Source: Desemzia incerta
GTDB taxonomy: Bacteria; Bacillota; Bacilli; Lactobacillales; Carnobacteriaceae
Length of the DNA: 64,000 nucleotides
Direction: 5' to 3'
Assembly: GCF_900115825.1 (NCBI RefSeq)
Contig: NZ_FOXW01000001.1
Coordinates: 186,001 to 250,000 of the forward strand
In this document: piece after piece, positions 1 through 8,548 of the stretch
How the letters are laid out: every line of letters begins with the position of its first letter
Position numbering within the stretch: the first letter of the stretch is position 1
Notes under the pieces: generated by a model
Told to the model about the DNA's origin: nothing
The model's database searches: none
The model's input: only the letters and a program-made list of their open reading frames with translations
Translations under genes and position numbers: made by a program

Positions 1-438
1 TTAGAGGCTAGTGTGTTAGCTGTTATGAACTGTAAAAAACTGGGCATTACCACTATCGTCGCAAAAGCTAAAAACAAATCATTTATGGAAGTGCTGCTTG
101 AAATTGGAGCTACTAAAGTGATTCGTCCAGAAAAAGAAGCTGGAACACGTGTAGCAAAAAGTGTTATTAGAAGACATATAACAGATATTGTTGATTTGGA
201 TGAGGACTATGCCGTTATCGAGTTTATTCCGCCAGAACCATGGATTGGGAAAACATTTGATGAATTAGATTTAAGAAAACGTTACGAGATCAATATTATC
301 GGAGTTCGTAGAGCGAGTCAAAAACGGATGGATGTCTCGTTTAGTCCTGATTATCGTATTGAAGGCGGTACTATACTGGTAGGAATAGCTGAATCAGAAG
401 TATTTGAGCGTTATGACTATTTGAACAAATTAAAATAA
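1..438 (+). CDS. Potassium-uptake RCK regulatory protein (KtrA/TrkA family), 5' end outside window
   Basis: The reading frame is open from the first base, so the start lies upstream; about 145 residues are present out of the roughly 220 usual for KtrA/KtrC. The first residues (LEASVLAVMNCKKLG) look like the end of a Rossmann-type RCK_N domain, and residues from about 75 onward (DYAVIEFIPPEPWIGKTFDEL) match the RCK_C ligand-binding domain. Such cytoplasmic proteins gate a KtrB/KtrD membrane channel by binding nucleotides. The partner channel gene is not in the window. Family assignment is fairly sure; KtrA versus KtrC cannot be decided. Confidence 0.85.
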   Translation, partial: LEASVLAVMNCKKLGITTIVAKAKNKSFMEVLLEIGATKVIRPEKEAGTRVAKSVIRRHITDIVDLDEDYAVIEFIPPEPWIGKTFDELDLRKRYEINIIGVRRASQKRMDVSFSPDYRIEGGTILVGIAESEVFERYDYLNKLK

Positions 439-443
439 CCCGT

Positions 444-485
444 AAGAGGTATGGTGGAGCGAAAACTCTGTCATACCTCTTTTTG
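444..485 (+). terminator. Intrinsic terminator after the RCK gene
   Basis: A 10-bp perfect stem (AAGAGGTATG / CATACCTCTT) closes an 18-nt loop and runs into a T tract just after the stop codon of the RCK gene. Confidence 0.85.
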
Positions 486-670
486 TTCAAAAGTTATTCT
501 AAAAGATGGCTAAAAATTTATCTATTTCATAAAGCAAACTACAAAAAGACAACATTGCATGGTAAACTACAAAATAAGAATGAAAAAATTTCTCGTCAGC
601 AATGGAAATTTGCTCAGATTATTATAAAGTGGAATCTTTTTTTATCCACACGAAAGGGTATTTTAACGCG

Positions 671-1588
671 ATGGTAATTGAAGAATTTAAGAAATATTTC
701 CCTAATTTGATTGTAAAAGAAAATGAACCTTTAGCTTTATATACGTATACTAAAACTGGAGGTCCAGCCGACATTCTAGTTTTTCCTACCACTATCGAAG
801 AAGTAAAAAACGTAGTGGAATGGGTCAATAAAGAACAACTTCCTTTAACAGTACTAGGCAATGCCAGTAACTTGATCGTTAAAGACGGTGGAATCCGTGG
901 AGTTGTGTTGATTTTAACCAAAATGAACCAGATTCAAATCGAGAAGAAAAAAGTGATCGCACAAAGTGGGGCACGTCTAATCGATACGTCTTATGCTGCT
1001 TATGAAGCTGAATTGACAGGGTTGGAATTTGCTTGCGGTATCCCTGGAAGTATTGGTGGAGCAGTCTATATGAACGCTGGAGCCTACGAAGGCGAAGTCA
1101 GCGAAACAATTGAATCAGTGACTGTTTTAACACTTGCCGGCGAGTTGAAAGTCTTAAAAAATAAAGACTTGGACTTCAGGTATCGTCACAGTGCTATTCA
1201 AGAGAGTCACGATATCGTTTTGGAAGTCGTTTTTGCGTTAGATCATGGCAAGAAAAAAGAGATCAAAGAACGTATGGATGAATTGACGTTTTTAAGAGAG
1301 TCGAAACAACCTCTAGAGTTTCCTTCATGCGGCAGTGTCTTCAAAAGACCTACTGGATATTTCACCGGAAAATTGATCCAAGAAGCTGGACTGCAAGGGT
1401 TAGTTTGGGGCGGAGCGCAAATCTCTGAGAAACATGCTGGATTTATCGTGAATATCGATTATGCTACAGCGACGGATTACATTGAATTGATCGAACATAT
1501 TAAAGAAGTGATCTTAGAGGTCAATCAAGTACAATTGGAAACAGAAGTCCGTATCATCGGCGAAGACTTAGTGAGAGAGTTTTCCTAA
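671..1588 (+). CDS. murB: UDP-N-acetylenolpyruvoylglucosamine reductase MurB
   Basis: This FAD enzyme reduces UDP-GlcNAc-enolpyruvate to UDP-MurNAc in cytoplasmic peptidoglycan precursor synthesis. Starting at 671 gives 305 residues, the normal length. Visible motifs are TKTGGPADILVFP and GNASNLIVKDGGIRG (FAD-binding fold), IPGSIGGAVYMNAGAYEGE, FPSCGSVFKRP with the catalytic serine region, and HAGFIVN near the C-terminus. A longer frame opens at 602, but the family begins around MVIEEFKKYFP and an AAAGGG element lies about 12 nt before 671. It is monocistronic, with terminators on both sides. Confidence 0.95.
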   Translation: MVIEEFKKYFPNLIVKENEPLALYTYTKTGGPADILVFPTTIEEVKNVVEWVNKEQLPLTVLGNASNLIVKDGGIRGVVLILTKMNQIQIEKKKVIAQSGARLIDTSYAAYEAELTGLEFACGIPGSIGGAVYMNAGAYEGEVSETIESVTVLTLAGELKVLKNKDLDFRYRHSAIQESHDIVLEVVFALDHGKKKEIKERMDELTFLRESKQPLEFPSCGSVFKRPTGYFTGKLIQEAGLQGLVWGGAQISEKHAGFIVNIDYATATDYIELIEHIKEVILEVNQVQLETEVRIIGEDLVREFS

Positions 1589-1618
1589 AATCCGCTTCGC
1601 AAATTGAACAGACAAACA

Positions 1619-1653
1619 AAAACCATTTCAACTTAATGAAATGGTTTTTTTTG
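1619..1653 (+). terminator. Intrinsic terminator after murB
   Basis: A perfect 10-bp stem AACCATTTCA / TGAAATGGTT with a 6-nt loop is followed by eight T residues, about 30 nt after the murB stop. Confidence 0.9.
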
Positions 1654-1781
1654 TGTATACAAGGACAATTTTTATGAGGAAGATGGCTTGCGTTCCCTGA
1701 AGTTCAAAAATAGGGAGAAAAAGAGCACGCAAATTTGTATAAAAGCAATGTTATAGTCACAAATTTTTCATCCATAAAGTA

Positions 1782-1809
1782 TTGCAATTTGAATAGAAAT
1801 CCCTATAAT
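1782..1809 (+). promoter_or_regulatory. Promoter of the pot regulator gene
   Basis: TTGCAA at 1782-1787 and TATAAT at 1804-1809 are separated by 16 bp, a good sigma-A type pair about 95 nt upstream of the XRE-cupin gene. The roughly 250 bp between murB and this gene otherwise show only AT-rich leader sequence. Confidence 0.6.
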
Positions 1810-1903
1810 AAAAAGAGGTTTTACTAAACAAAATAATTAGTCACAGAAAACTTTTGTGCTTTTTAGTTTAATGAGAGTAAACAAAAAAAGAGGTTGTATA
1901 ACT

Positions 1904-2446
1904 ATGGAAATCGGAAATCGAATCAAGAATTTACGTATTCAGAAAAATTTGACACAAGAAGAGCTTGCAGAGCGTACAGATTTGAGTAAAGGGTATATCT
2001 CTCAAGTAGAAAGAGACTTGAGTATGCCTTCGATGGATGTGTTTTTTGATATGTTGGAAGTGTTGGGTTGTAGTCCGAAAGATTTTTTTGATGAAGAACA
2101 AGAAGAACAAAAAGTAGTGTATAAAAAGAGTGACCGGACCCATTTTGAATCAGTGGACAGCCAATACACTATTCAATGGCTGGTACCAGAATCGAACGAG
2201 AACGAGATGGAACCCATTGAACTGACACTGGAAAAAAATGGAACGTTTAAAGAGTTCCCACCATCGATGGCAGAAACATTTGCCTACGTGACCAAAGGGG
2301 CTGTTTGTATTGAAATCGGTTTGAATCGGTACTACGCCAAAAAAGGGGACGCGATTTATTATCACGCGAATGAGACTCATCAAATTTTCAACCAAGCGGA
2401 TGGAGAGAGTCATTTGCTGATGGTTGTAACAGAATCCTATTTATAA
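1904..2446 (+). CDS. XRE-family regulator with cupin sensor domain, probable regulator of polyamine uptake
   Basis: The 180-residue protein has an N-terminal helix-turn-helix (about residues 5-60, RIKNLRIQKNLTQEELAERT) and a C-terminal cupin barrel (about 110-178, with ETFAYVTKGAVCIEIG and GDAIYYHANETHQIFN). This architecture is that of PuuR-like regulators. It lies 74 nt upstream of potA in the same direction, so control of the pot operon by a polyamine or related ligand is likely but inferred from position. The start at 1904 follows an AGAGGTTG element; an upstream in-frame ATG at 1856 lacks this and would add 16 residues outside the domain. Confidence 0.88.
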   Translation: MEIGNRIKNLRIQKNLTQEELAERTDLSKGYISQVERDLSMPSMDVFFDMLEVLGCSPKDFFDEEQEEQKVVYKKSDRTHFESVDSQYTIQWLVPESNENEMEPIELTLEKNGTFKEFPPSMAETFAYVTKGAVCIEIGLNRYYAKKGDAIYYHANETHQIFNQADGESHLLMVVTESYL

Positions 2447-2520
2447 AAAGTACTTGAAAGCATTTCACTTGTCATTAAGAAGTATAACCAATAGATTGAG
2501 ACAAAAAGGAGTCCAGAAAA

Positions 2521-3612
2521 ATGCCAGAAAATCCAATTATTACGTTTGAAAATGTAAAGAAACAATATGAAGAAGATGTTGTATTAAAAAACATCAATCT
2601 AAAACTTGAACGTGGCAAGTTTTATACCCTATTGGGACCTTCTGGTTGTGGAAAAACGACCATTTTAAACTTGATCGCAGGCTTTACTGAAGTAACAGAA
2701 GGTACTGTGACGATCAATGGAGAAAAAGTCAACGATGTGCCGCCGAACAAGCGAACAGTCAATACTGTTTTTCAAGACTATGCGTTATTCCCGCATATGA
2801 ATGTTTTTGAAAACATTGCTTTTGGATTGCGAATCAAAAAGATGGACACTAAAACGATTGAAGAAAAAGTAGCTTCTGTCTTAAAAATGATGCGATTGTC
2901 AGGATACGAAAACCGTGCAATCAGTGAGATGTCAGGTGGTCAGCGCCAACGTGTAGCCATCGCTCGAGCGTTAGTCAATGAACCAGATGTATTATTACTG
3001 GACGAACCTTTATCAGCTCTGGATTTGAAATTGAGAACAGACATGCAATACGAATTGCGCGAATTGCAGCAACGATTAGGCATCACTTTTGTTTTCGTTA
3101 CTCATGACCAAGAAGAAGCCTTGGCGATGAGTGATGAGATTTTCGTTATGAAGGATGGAAAAATCGTTCAAAGCGGAACTCCTGTGGATATTTATGATGA
3201 GCCGATCAATCGCTATGTAGCGGACTTTATTGGTGAAAGCAATATCGTTGAAGCAACGATGATCCAAGACTACGAGATTTCGTTTGTCGGTCGCACATTT
3301 GAATGTGTGGATGCTGGAATAGCAGCAAATGAACGAGTAGAAGTGGTTATTCGTCCAGAAGATCTAGTACTTACGACGCCTGAAAAAGGAAAATTGACTG
3401 TCAAAGTAGATACACAACTATTCCGAGGTGTGCATTATGAGATCATCGGCTACGACAGTGAAGGAAATGAATGGATGGTTCATTCAACGAAGAAAGCAAC
3501 AGTAGGCGAAATGGTCGGCTTGTTCTTCAATCCTGAAGATATTCATGTAATGCGTATTGGGGAGACAGAAAAAGAGTTCGATGCACGTTTAGAAAGTTAC
3601 GAAGAGGAGTAG
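2521..3612 (+). CDS. potA: Spermidine/putrescine ABC transporter ATPase PotA
   Basis: The 363-residue ATPase energises polyamine import at the inner face of the membrane. Walker A is GPSGCGKTT (about 39-47), the Q-loop FQDYALFPH follows near residue 86, the ABC signature is [15 protein letters not shown], Walker B is [11 protein letters not shown], and the switch histidine is in [10 protein letters not shown]. The C-terminal 100 residues form the TOBE-type regulatory domain typical of PotA/MalK proteins. It begins the potABCD operon, with AAAGGAG upstream of the ATG and only 10 nt to potB. Confidence 0.97.
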   Translation: MPENPIITFENVKKQYEEDVVLKNINLKLERGKFYTLLGPSGCGKTTILNLIAGFTEVTEGTVTINGEKVNDVPPNKRTVNTVFQDYALFPHMNVFENIAFGLRIKKMDTKTIEEKVASVLKMMRLSGYENRAISEMSGGQRQRVAIARALVNEPDVLLLDEPLSALDLKLRTDMQYELRELQQRLGITFVFVTHDQEEALAMSDEIFVMKDGKIVQSGTPVDIYDEPINRYVADFIGESNIVEATMIQDYEISFVGRTFECVDAGIAANERVEVVIRPEDLVLTTPEKGKLTVKVDTQLFRGVHYEIIGYDSEGNEWMVHSTKKATVGEMVGLFFNPEDIHVMRIGETEKEFDARLESYEEE

Positions 3613-3622
3613 GAGGGAAAAA

Positions 3623-4438
3623 ATGAAACAAACAAAAACTTTTTATTTTGTACCTTATTCGATTTGGCTGCTCCTATTCGTAGTAGCACCGTTGATGTTG
3701 ATTTTGTATCAATCATTTTTTGACATCCAAGGAAACTTTACTTTTGCTAATTACGCAACGTACTTTCAGTCAGGTACGTATTTGACGATGACATTCAATT
3801 CCATCTTTTATGCGTTTTTGATTACGTTGTTCACTTTGTTGATCAGCTATCCGACAGCATATTTGCTGGTGAGAACGAAACATAAGCAATTATGGCTGTT
3901 GTTGATTATTTTGCCGACTTGGATCAATTTATTGTTAAAAGCTTACGCATTTATCGGCATTTTCAGTATGAATGGAACGGTCAATGATTTCTTGAGTTTT
4001 ACTGGAATCGGCCGCCAACAAATTTTGTTTACAGATATGAGTTTCTTATTGGTAGCTTCTTACATTGAGATCCCGTTTATGATTTTACCGATCTACAATG
4101 CTTTGGAAGAAATGAATCCGTCTTATTTAAAAGCCAGCAATGATTTAGGGGCAAATAGTTGGGAAACATTCAGACGAGTGATTTTCCCGTTGTCTTTAAA
4201 CGGCGTAAAAAGCGGTGTTCAAGCCGTATTTATCCCGTCACTATCCTTATTCATGCTGACACGCTTAATTGGTGGGAACCGAGTGATTACGCTGGGAACA
4301 GCTATTGAGCAGCATTTCTTAGTGACAGAAAACTGGGGAATGGGTTCGACGATTGGGGTCATTTTAATCATAGCGATGTTCTTAATGATGTTGGTGACAG
4401 GAGAAAAGAAAAAGAAAGGAGCAGTTCATAAAAAATGA
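3623..4438 (+). CDS. potB: Spermidine/putrescine ABC transporter permease PotB
   Basis: This 271-residue integral membrane protein has about six transmembrane segments and the EAA loop EMNPSYLKASNDLGANSWET near residue 170, which docks on the ATPase. Family and gene order identify it as the first permease half of the polyamine importer. It has its own GAGGGAAAAA ribosome binding site, and its stop overlaps the potC start by 4 nt, indicating translational coupling. Confidence 0.95.
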   Translation: MKQTKTFYFVPYSIWLLLFVVAPLMLILYQSFFDIQGNFTFANYATYFQSGTYLTMTFNSIFYAFLITLFTLLISYPTAYLLVRTKHKQLWLLLIILPTWINLLLKAYAFIGIFSMNGTVNDFLSFTGIGRQQILFTDMSFLLVASYIEIPFMILPIYNALEEMNPSYLKASNDLGANSWETFRRVIFPLSLNGVKSGVQAVFIPSLSLFMLTRLIGGNRVITLGTAIEQHFLVTENWGMGSTIGVILIIAMFLMMLVTGEKKKKGAVHKK

Positions 4439-5268
4439 CAAAGAAAAATTTCAAATGGTCAAATTTATACCTGTTGTTGGTTTTTGTGGTCTTATATGCT
4501 CCGATCATGTATTTGATTTTTTACTCTTTCAATGAGGGCGGAACGATGACGTCGTTTACTGGCTTTACATGGGACAATTATGCGGCTGTATTCGAAGATA
4601 CCAGGTTGATGGGAATCGTTCTGGACACCTTTCTTGTAGCATTGTTGGCCTCATTGTTGGCAACTGTGATAGGTACTTTTGGAGCCATCGGCATCTATTA
4701 CGTTAAAAAGCGCAACACACGCAATACTTTGTTAAGCATGAACAATATCTTATTGGTTTCTCCAGATGTTATCATCGGAGCCAGCTTCTTGATACTTTTT
4801 ACGTTTATTGGCTTTAGATTAGGGTTCACTTCAGTATTGTTGTCTCACGTAGCGTTCAGTATTCCTATCGTTGTGTTGATGGTATTGCCGAAGTTGCAAG
4901 AAATGAATCCGACGATGTTGAAAGCAGCTCAAGATTTAGGGGCAACGAATCTGCAAGTACTGACAAAAATCGTTTTGCCGGCGATCACGCCTGGGATATT
5001 AGCTGGTTACTTTATGGCATTTACGTATTCGTTAGATGATTTCGCGGTAACCTTTTTCGTTACTGGAAATGGATTCAGTACGCTTGCGGTAGAAATCTAT
5101 TCTCGTGCACGTCAAGGTGTATCGTTGGAGATCAATGCCTTGAGTACATTAATGTTCCTATTCGCATTGATTCTAGTGATCGGATACTATTTTATCCAAC
5201 AATACAACATGAGCAAAAAACACAAACAGAACGGCAAAAAGAATACTAAGGCGGTGACTTTACTATGA
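4435..5268 (+). CDS. potC: Spermidine/putrescine ABC transporter permease PotC
   Basis: This is the second permease half, 277 residues with about six transmembrane helices and an EAA loop (EMNPTMLKAAQDLGATNLQV). The short lysine-rich tail after the last helix is cytoplasmic. The ATG overlaps the end of potB and the stop overlaps the start of potD, both by 4 nt, so the four genes are tightly coupled. It forms the membrane channel with PotB. Confidence 0.95.
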   Translation: MTKKNFKWSNLYLLLVFVVLYAPIMYLIFYSFNEGGTMTSFTGFTWDNYAAVFEDTRLMGIVLDTFLVALLASLLATVIGTFGAIGIYYVKKRNTRNTLLSMNNILLVSPDVIIGASFLILFTFIGFRLGFTSVLLSHVAFSIPIVVLMVLPKLQEMNPTMLKAAQDLGATNLQVLTKIVLPAITPGILAGYFMAFTYSLDDFAVTFFVTGNGFSTLAVEIYSRARQGVSLEINALSTLMFLFALILVIGYYFIQQYNMSKKHKQNGKKNTKAVTLL

Positions 5269-6338
5269 AACGATTGGTAACGTTGGCAGCCATTATTCTA
5301 GCAGCTTGCGGAGTTTTGTATTACTCTTCCAATAAGTTGGACCAAGCGCAAGGGATTACCGGTGAAAACACATTGAATTTGTACAACTGGGGAGATTACA
5401 TCGATCCAGAGCTGATCACTAAATTTGAAGAAGAAACAGGTTATGTGGTTTCCTATGAGACGTTTGATTCGAATGAAGCAATGTACACTAAAATCAGCCA
5501 AGGTGGTACAGCTTACGATCTGGCTGTTCCTAGTGAATACATGATTGAACGGATGATTGAAGAGGATATGCTGATCGAATTGGACCATTCTAAAATCGAA
5601 GGAATGGAGCATTTAGATCCTGATTTGTTGGATATGGCATTTGATCCAGGCAACCAATATTCAATGCCTTATTTCTGGGGAACGTTAGGAATCGTTTATA
5701 ACATCAAGTTTATTGAAGAAGGTTCTATTGAACATTGGGATGATTTGTGGAAACCTGAATTTCAAGACAACTTGATGTTGATTGACGGCGCTAGAGAAGT
5801 GATCGGATTATCGTTAAACAGTTTAGGGTACTCCGTCAATTCTAAAAACGATGCAGAGTTAGCTGAAGCTGCTGAAAAATTGGATACATTGACACCAAAT
5901 GTAAAAGCAGTCGTTGCTGATGAAATTAAAATGTATATGATCCAAGAAGAAAGCTCGATCGCGGTAACCTTTTCTGGAGAAGTTGCGGACATGATGTGGG
6001 AAAATGAAGATTTACAGTATGTTATTCCACCAGAAGGTTCGAATCTTTGGTTTGATAACTTTGTCATCCCTAAAACAGCTCAAAATACGGAAGCTGCTTA
6101 CGCGTTTATCAGCTTTATGTTAGATCCGGAAAATGCTGCTCAAAATGCTGAGTACGTTGGTTATTCCACACCAAATTTGTCGGCATTAGACATTATGCCG
6201 GCTGAGATCACTGAAGATGAACAATTTTATCCTTCAAAAGATACGATGGAACATTTAGAAGTATATGAAAACTTAGGACAAGAATACATTGGGATCTATA
6301 ATGATTACTTCTTGAAATTCAAAATGCACCGTAATTGA
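5265..6338 (+). CDS. potD: Spermidine/putrescine-binding lipoprotein PotD
   Basis: The 357-residue extracellular binding protein has a short N-terminal hydrophobic stretch ending in the lipobox LAAC, with Cys15 as the lipidation site, so it is membrane-anchored. The mature part begins NLYNWGDYIDPELITKFEEE, a hallmark of PotD/PotF, and has the length and layout of a type II periplasmic-binding fold. It delivers polyamines to PotBC and ends the operon, followed by a strong terminator. Confidence 0.96.
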   Translation: MKRLVTLAAIILAACGVLYYSSNKLDQAQGITGENTLNLYNWGDYIDPELITKFEEETGYVVSYETFDSNEAMYTKISQGGTAYDLAVPSEYMIERMIEEDMLIELDHSKIEGMEHLDPDLLDMAFDPGNQYSMPYFWGTLGIVYNIKFIEEGSIEHWDDLWKPEFQDNLMLIDGAREVIGLSLNSLGYSVNSKNDAELAEAAEKLDTLTPNVKAVVADEIKMYMIQEESSIAVTFSGEVADMMWENEDLQYVIPPEGSNLWFDNFVIPKTAQNTEAAYAFISFMLDPENAAQNAEYVGYSTPNLSALDIMPAEITEDEQFYPSKDTMEHLEVYENLGQEYIGIYNDYFLKFKMHRN

Positions 6339-6354
6339 TAGTTTTATAGAGTGG

Positions 6355-6383
6355 AGCTGGGAGAATAACTCCCAGCTTTTTCT
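6355..6383 (+). terminator. Terminator of the potABCD operon
   Basis: A perfect 9-bp GC-rich stem AGCTGGGAG / CTCCCAGCT with a 5-nt loop is followed by TTTTTC, 16 nt after the potD stop. Confidence 0.93.
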
Positions 6384-6415
6384 TGTTTACAAATCTTTGG
6401 TTTGGAAACGCGCTC

Positions 6416-6514
6416 AAAAAGGCAGCCTCTACATCCATTCACGAATCACGCTCGGGTGGTCTATGACCATCCGAGTGTGATTCGTGGATGGACATGAGGC
6501 TAAGCGCCTTTTTT
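6416..6514. repeat. Very long near-perfect hairpin (about 46-50 bp arms, 3-nt loop)
   Basis: Arms 6416-6461 and 6465-6514 are almost complementary along their whole length around a TAT loop; only single mismatches and one 4-nt insertion break the pairing. The ends are an A run on the left and a T run on the right. It lies in the 340-nt gap between the pot terminator and the ASCH gene. It contains no ORF. It may be a small repetitive element or an oversized bidirectional terminator. Confidence 0.8.
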
Positions 6515-6681
6515 CCCGCTCTCGCTCTTTTTTGGATGAGAGAAACTTTAACGGAATCACATGCTTAATAAGTTTTCAAATCGCCTAAAAAAGAGTATGA
6601 TAGTAGACGGTGAGGGTTTAAAGAAACTATGAGTTGCTTAGGTGCAGCAGATAGATTTATAGATAAGGTTAAGGTGTAAAC

Positions 6682-7140
6682 ATGGAGAATGAGTCAGCAA
6701 AAGATTTGTGGGAGAGTTTTCAACAGCAAATTACAAATTTGCCGGAGAAATACGATGTTTGGTCTTTTGGAGATACGAAAGAATCAGCAGATGAATTGGC
6801 AGCTTTGGTTTTGGCAGGATTAAAAACGGCTACTTGCAGCCTAAAAAGAATGTATGAAATCGACGGTGCAGATTTGCCGCAAGTTGGAACCTATTCGGTG
6901 ATTCTCGATGGAGACGATCAAGCAGTAGGGATCATCCAAAACTTGGAAGTGAAAGTTTTTCCATTTGATGAAGTAACAGAGGAAATTGCTATAGCTGAAG
7001 GTGAAGGAGATCGTTCAGTGGAATATTGGTCAGACATTCATAAGGACTTTTTCAAAAAAGAATGTCAATCGATCGGCGAATCTTTTTCTACTAAAATGGA
7101 AATTGTGTTTGAACGCTTTGAATTGGTGTACGCTGCTTAA
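6682..7140 (+). CDS. ASCH domain protein
   Basis: The 152-residue protein matches the ASCH fold: WSFGDTKESADELAALVLAGLKTATCS near residues 28-50, then VGTYSVILDGDDQAVGIIQ and the acidic GEGDRSVEYWSDIHKDFF region. ASCH proteins are PUA-like and thought to act on RNA or modified nucleosides; some relatives hydrolyse N4-acetylcytidine. It lies 39 nt upstream of rpiA on the same strand with no terminator between, so co-transcription with a pentose-phosphate gene is likely. The exact substrate is unknown. Confidence 0.85.
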   Translation: MENESAKDLWESFQQQITNLPEKYDVWSFGDTKESADELAALVLAGLKTATCSLKRMYEIDGADLPQVGTYSVILDGDDQAVGIIQNLEVKVFPFDEVTEEIAIAEGEGDRSVEYWSDIHKDFFKKECQSIGESFSTKMEIVFERFELVYAA

Positions 7141-7179
7141 TCAGCAACAAGAATACGAGAGATGAGGAGAAGTTATCTG

Positions 7180-7851
7180 ATGAACTTGAAAGAATTGGTT
7201 GGAGAAAAAGCTGCTGAATATGTAAAAGATGGAATGGTAGTAGGGTTGGGCACAGGCTCAACAGCTTATTATATGGTAGAAGCCATTGGAAGACGTGTGA
7301 AAGAAGGATTAGACATCGTTGGAGTAACTACTTCTAACCGTACAAAAGAACAAGCTGAAGGACTAGGCATCCCATTGAAAAGTGTGGATGAAGTCGACCG
7401 TATTGATCTGACAATAGACGGAGCAGATGAAATCAGCAAAGACTTTCAAGGCATCAAAGGTGGCGGAGCTGCTCATTTGTTCGAAAAAATAGTGGCCGAC
7501 AACTCAGATAAAGTCATCTGGATCGTTGATGACAGTAAAATGGTTGAAACATTAGGAGCTTTCCCATTGCCAGTAGAAGTGATTCCTTATGGAAGCCAAC
7601 AGTTGTTCCGTACATTTGAACAAAAAGGGTATAAACCTGCGTTCAGAAAAACGGAAAGCAATGAAAAATTGGTGACAGATGCCGGTCATTACATCATCGA
7701 CTTACATATGGAAGTGATTGAAGAGCCTCATTCATTAGCAACATGGTTGGATAGTTTGACAGGTGTTGTAGAGCATGGTCTGTTTTTAGACAGTGTGAAT
7801 ACAGTGATTGTCGGAGGCGAAAACGGCGTAGAAATTTTAGAAGCCAGATAA
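7180..7851 (+). CDS. rpiA: Ribose-5-phosphate isomerase A
   Basis: This cytoplasmic enzyme interconverts ribose 5-phosphate and ribulose 5-phosphate. Motifs include [18 protein letters not shown] (phosphate loop), TIDGADEI with catalytic Asp residues, [12 protein letters not shown] and WIVDDSKMV. The start at 7180 gives 223 residues and follows GAGGAGA with 9-nt spacing; the in-frame ATG at 7162 overlaps that ribosome binding site and is less likely. It is followed by a terminator. Confidence 0.96.
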   Translation: MNLKELVGEKAAEYVKDGMVVGLGTGSTAYYMVEAIGRRVKEGLDIVGVTTSNRTKEQAEGLGIPLKSVDEVDRIDLTIDGADEISKDFQGIKGGGAAHLFEKIVADNSDKVIWIVDDSKMVETLGAFPLPVEVIPYGSQQLFRTFEQKGYKPAFRKTESNEKLVTDAGHYIIDLHMEVIEEPHSLATWLDSLTGVVEHGLFLDSVNTVIVGGENGVEILEAR

Positions 7852-7869
7852 TCTTAAAAAAGTGAAACA

Positions 7870-7904
7870 GGTCCAAACTGGTCAATCAGTTTGGACTTGT
7901 TTTT
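7870..7904 (+). terminator. Terminator after rpiA
   Basis: A perfect 10-bp stem GTCCAAACTG / CAGTTTGGAC with a 6-nt loop is followed by TTGTTTTT. Confidence 0.9.
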
Positions 7905-8032
7905 GCATTTGTTAAAGATGATGTAAAAGTAGAAAAATTCCTTCTAGGATAAGCTAAATATGCTATAATAACTTAAGTAATCGTTTCCAAAAAAGATGCT
8001 TACATAAATAACAAACTATCAGGGGGGATAAG

Positions 8033-8389
8033 ATGAGTCCTATATACACACTATACTGGTCATCATTTCGGCTTGTTTTTGTATTTCTAGCCATCACGTT
8101 AACCATCGTGTTAGCTTCTGCGTTTATTAAGAAAGTGAAAGAGAATAAAGTGATTGCTCTAGCACTCTGGGGAACTTCTTTCAGTTCATTCATCACAGTG
8201 ATTTTTGCTTCTTATTTTTCAGGCATTTTATACGATGAATTAAACATACCGACTGATAATCTCATTTTATTTTTAATGGGTTATGCATCTATTGTATTCA
8301 TCGTCCACACAGGATATTTTCTATTTACGTTGATTCGTAAAAAGAAATATTCTTCAGTGAATTCTGTTGGACGAGGTTATTACCTGTAA
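8033..8389 (+). CDS. Small membrane protein of unknown function
   Basis: I do not recognise this 118-residue protein. Three hydrophobic segments (about 12-33, 42-63 and 78-100) predict an integral membrane protein with a short basic tail. The ATG follows a GGGGGGATAAG ribosome binding site, and an extended -10 element (TGCTATAAT) sits at 7961-7969. It is monocistronic, between the rpiA terminator and its own terminator. Confidence 0.75.
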   Translation: MSPIYTLYWSSFRLVFVFLAITLTIVLASAFIKKVKENKVIALALWGTSFSSFITVIFASYFSGILYDELNIPTDNLILFLMGYASIVFIVHTGYFLFTLIRKKKYSSVNSVGRGYYL

Positions 8390-8401
8390 AAAACGCAAAA
8401 G

Positions 8402-8432
8402 GATCGAAAAGGAAACTTTTCGGTCTTTTTTG
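8402..8432 (+). terminator. Terminator after the small membrane protein gene
   Basis: Stem GATCGAAAAG / CTTTTCGGTC (one mismatched or wobble position) with a short loop, then a T6 run. Confidence 0.8.
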
Positions 8433-8482
8433 TATTAAGAACAACCGGTTATTTTACTAGAAATTTCTCATAATCATAAGAA

Positions 8483-8496
8483 AGAAAACGCTATCT
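8483..8496 (+). promoter_or_regulatory. Possible cre (CcpA) box upstream of pdp
   Basis: AGAAAACGCTATCT resembles the catabolite-responsive element consensus (central AAACGCT) and lies just before a plausible -35 TTGAAG (8499-8504) and -10 TACTAA (8523-8528). Outer bases deviate from consensus, so this is weak. Confidence 0.35.
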
Positions 8497-8548
8497 TATT
8501 GAAGTGTGTTACACTATTCTTGTACTAATGATAGGGAGATGATATTGA

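Noticed and set aside
483-677. 64-codon ORF between the RCK gene and murB
   Set aside because: No ribosome binding site, low-complexity lysine-rich product and overlap with the murB leader.
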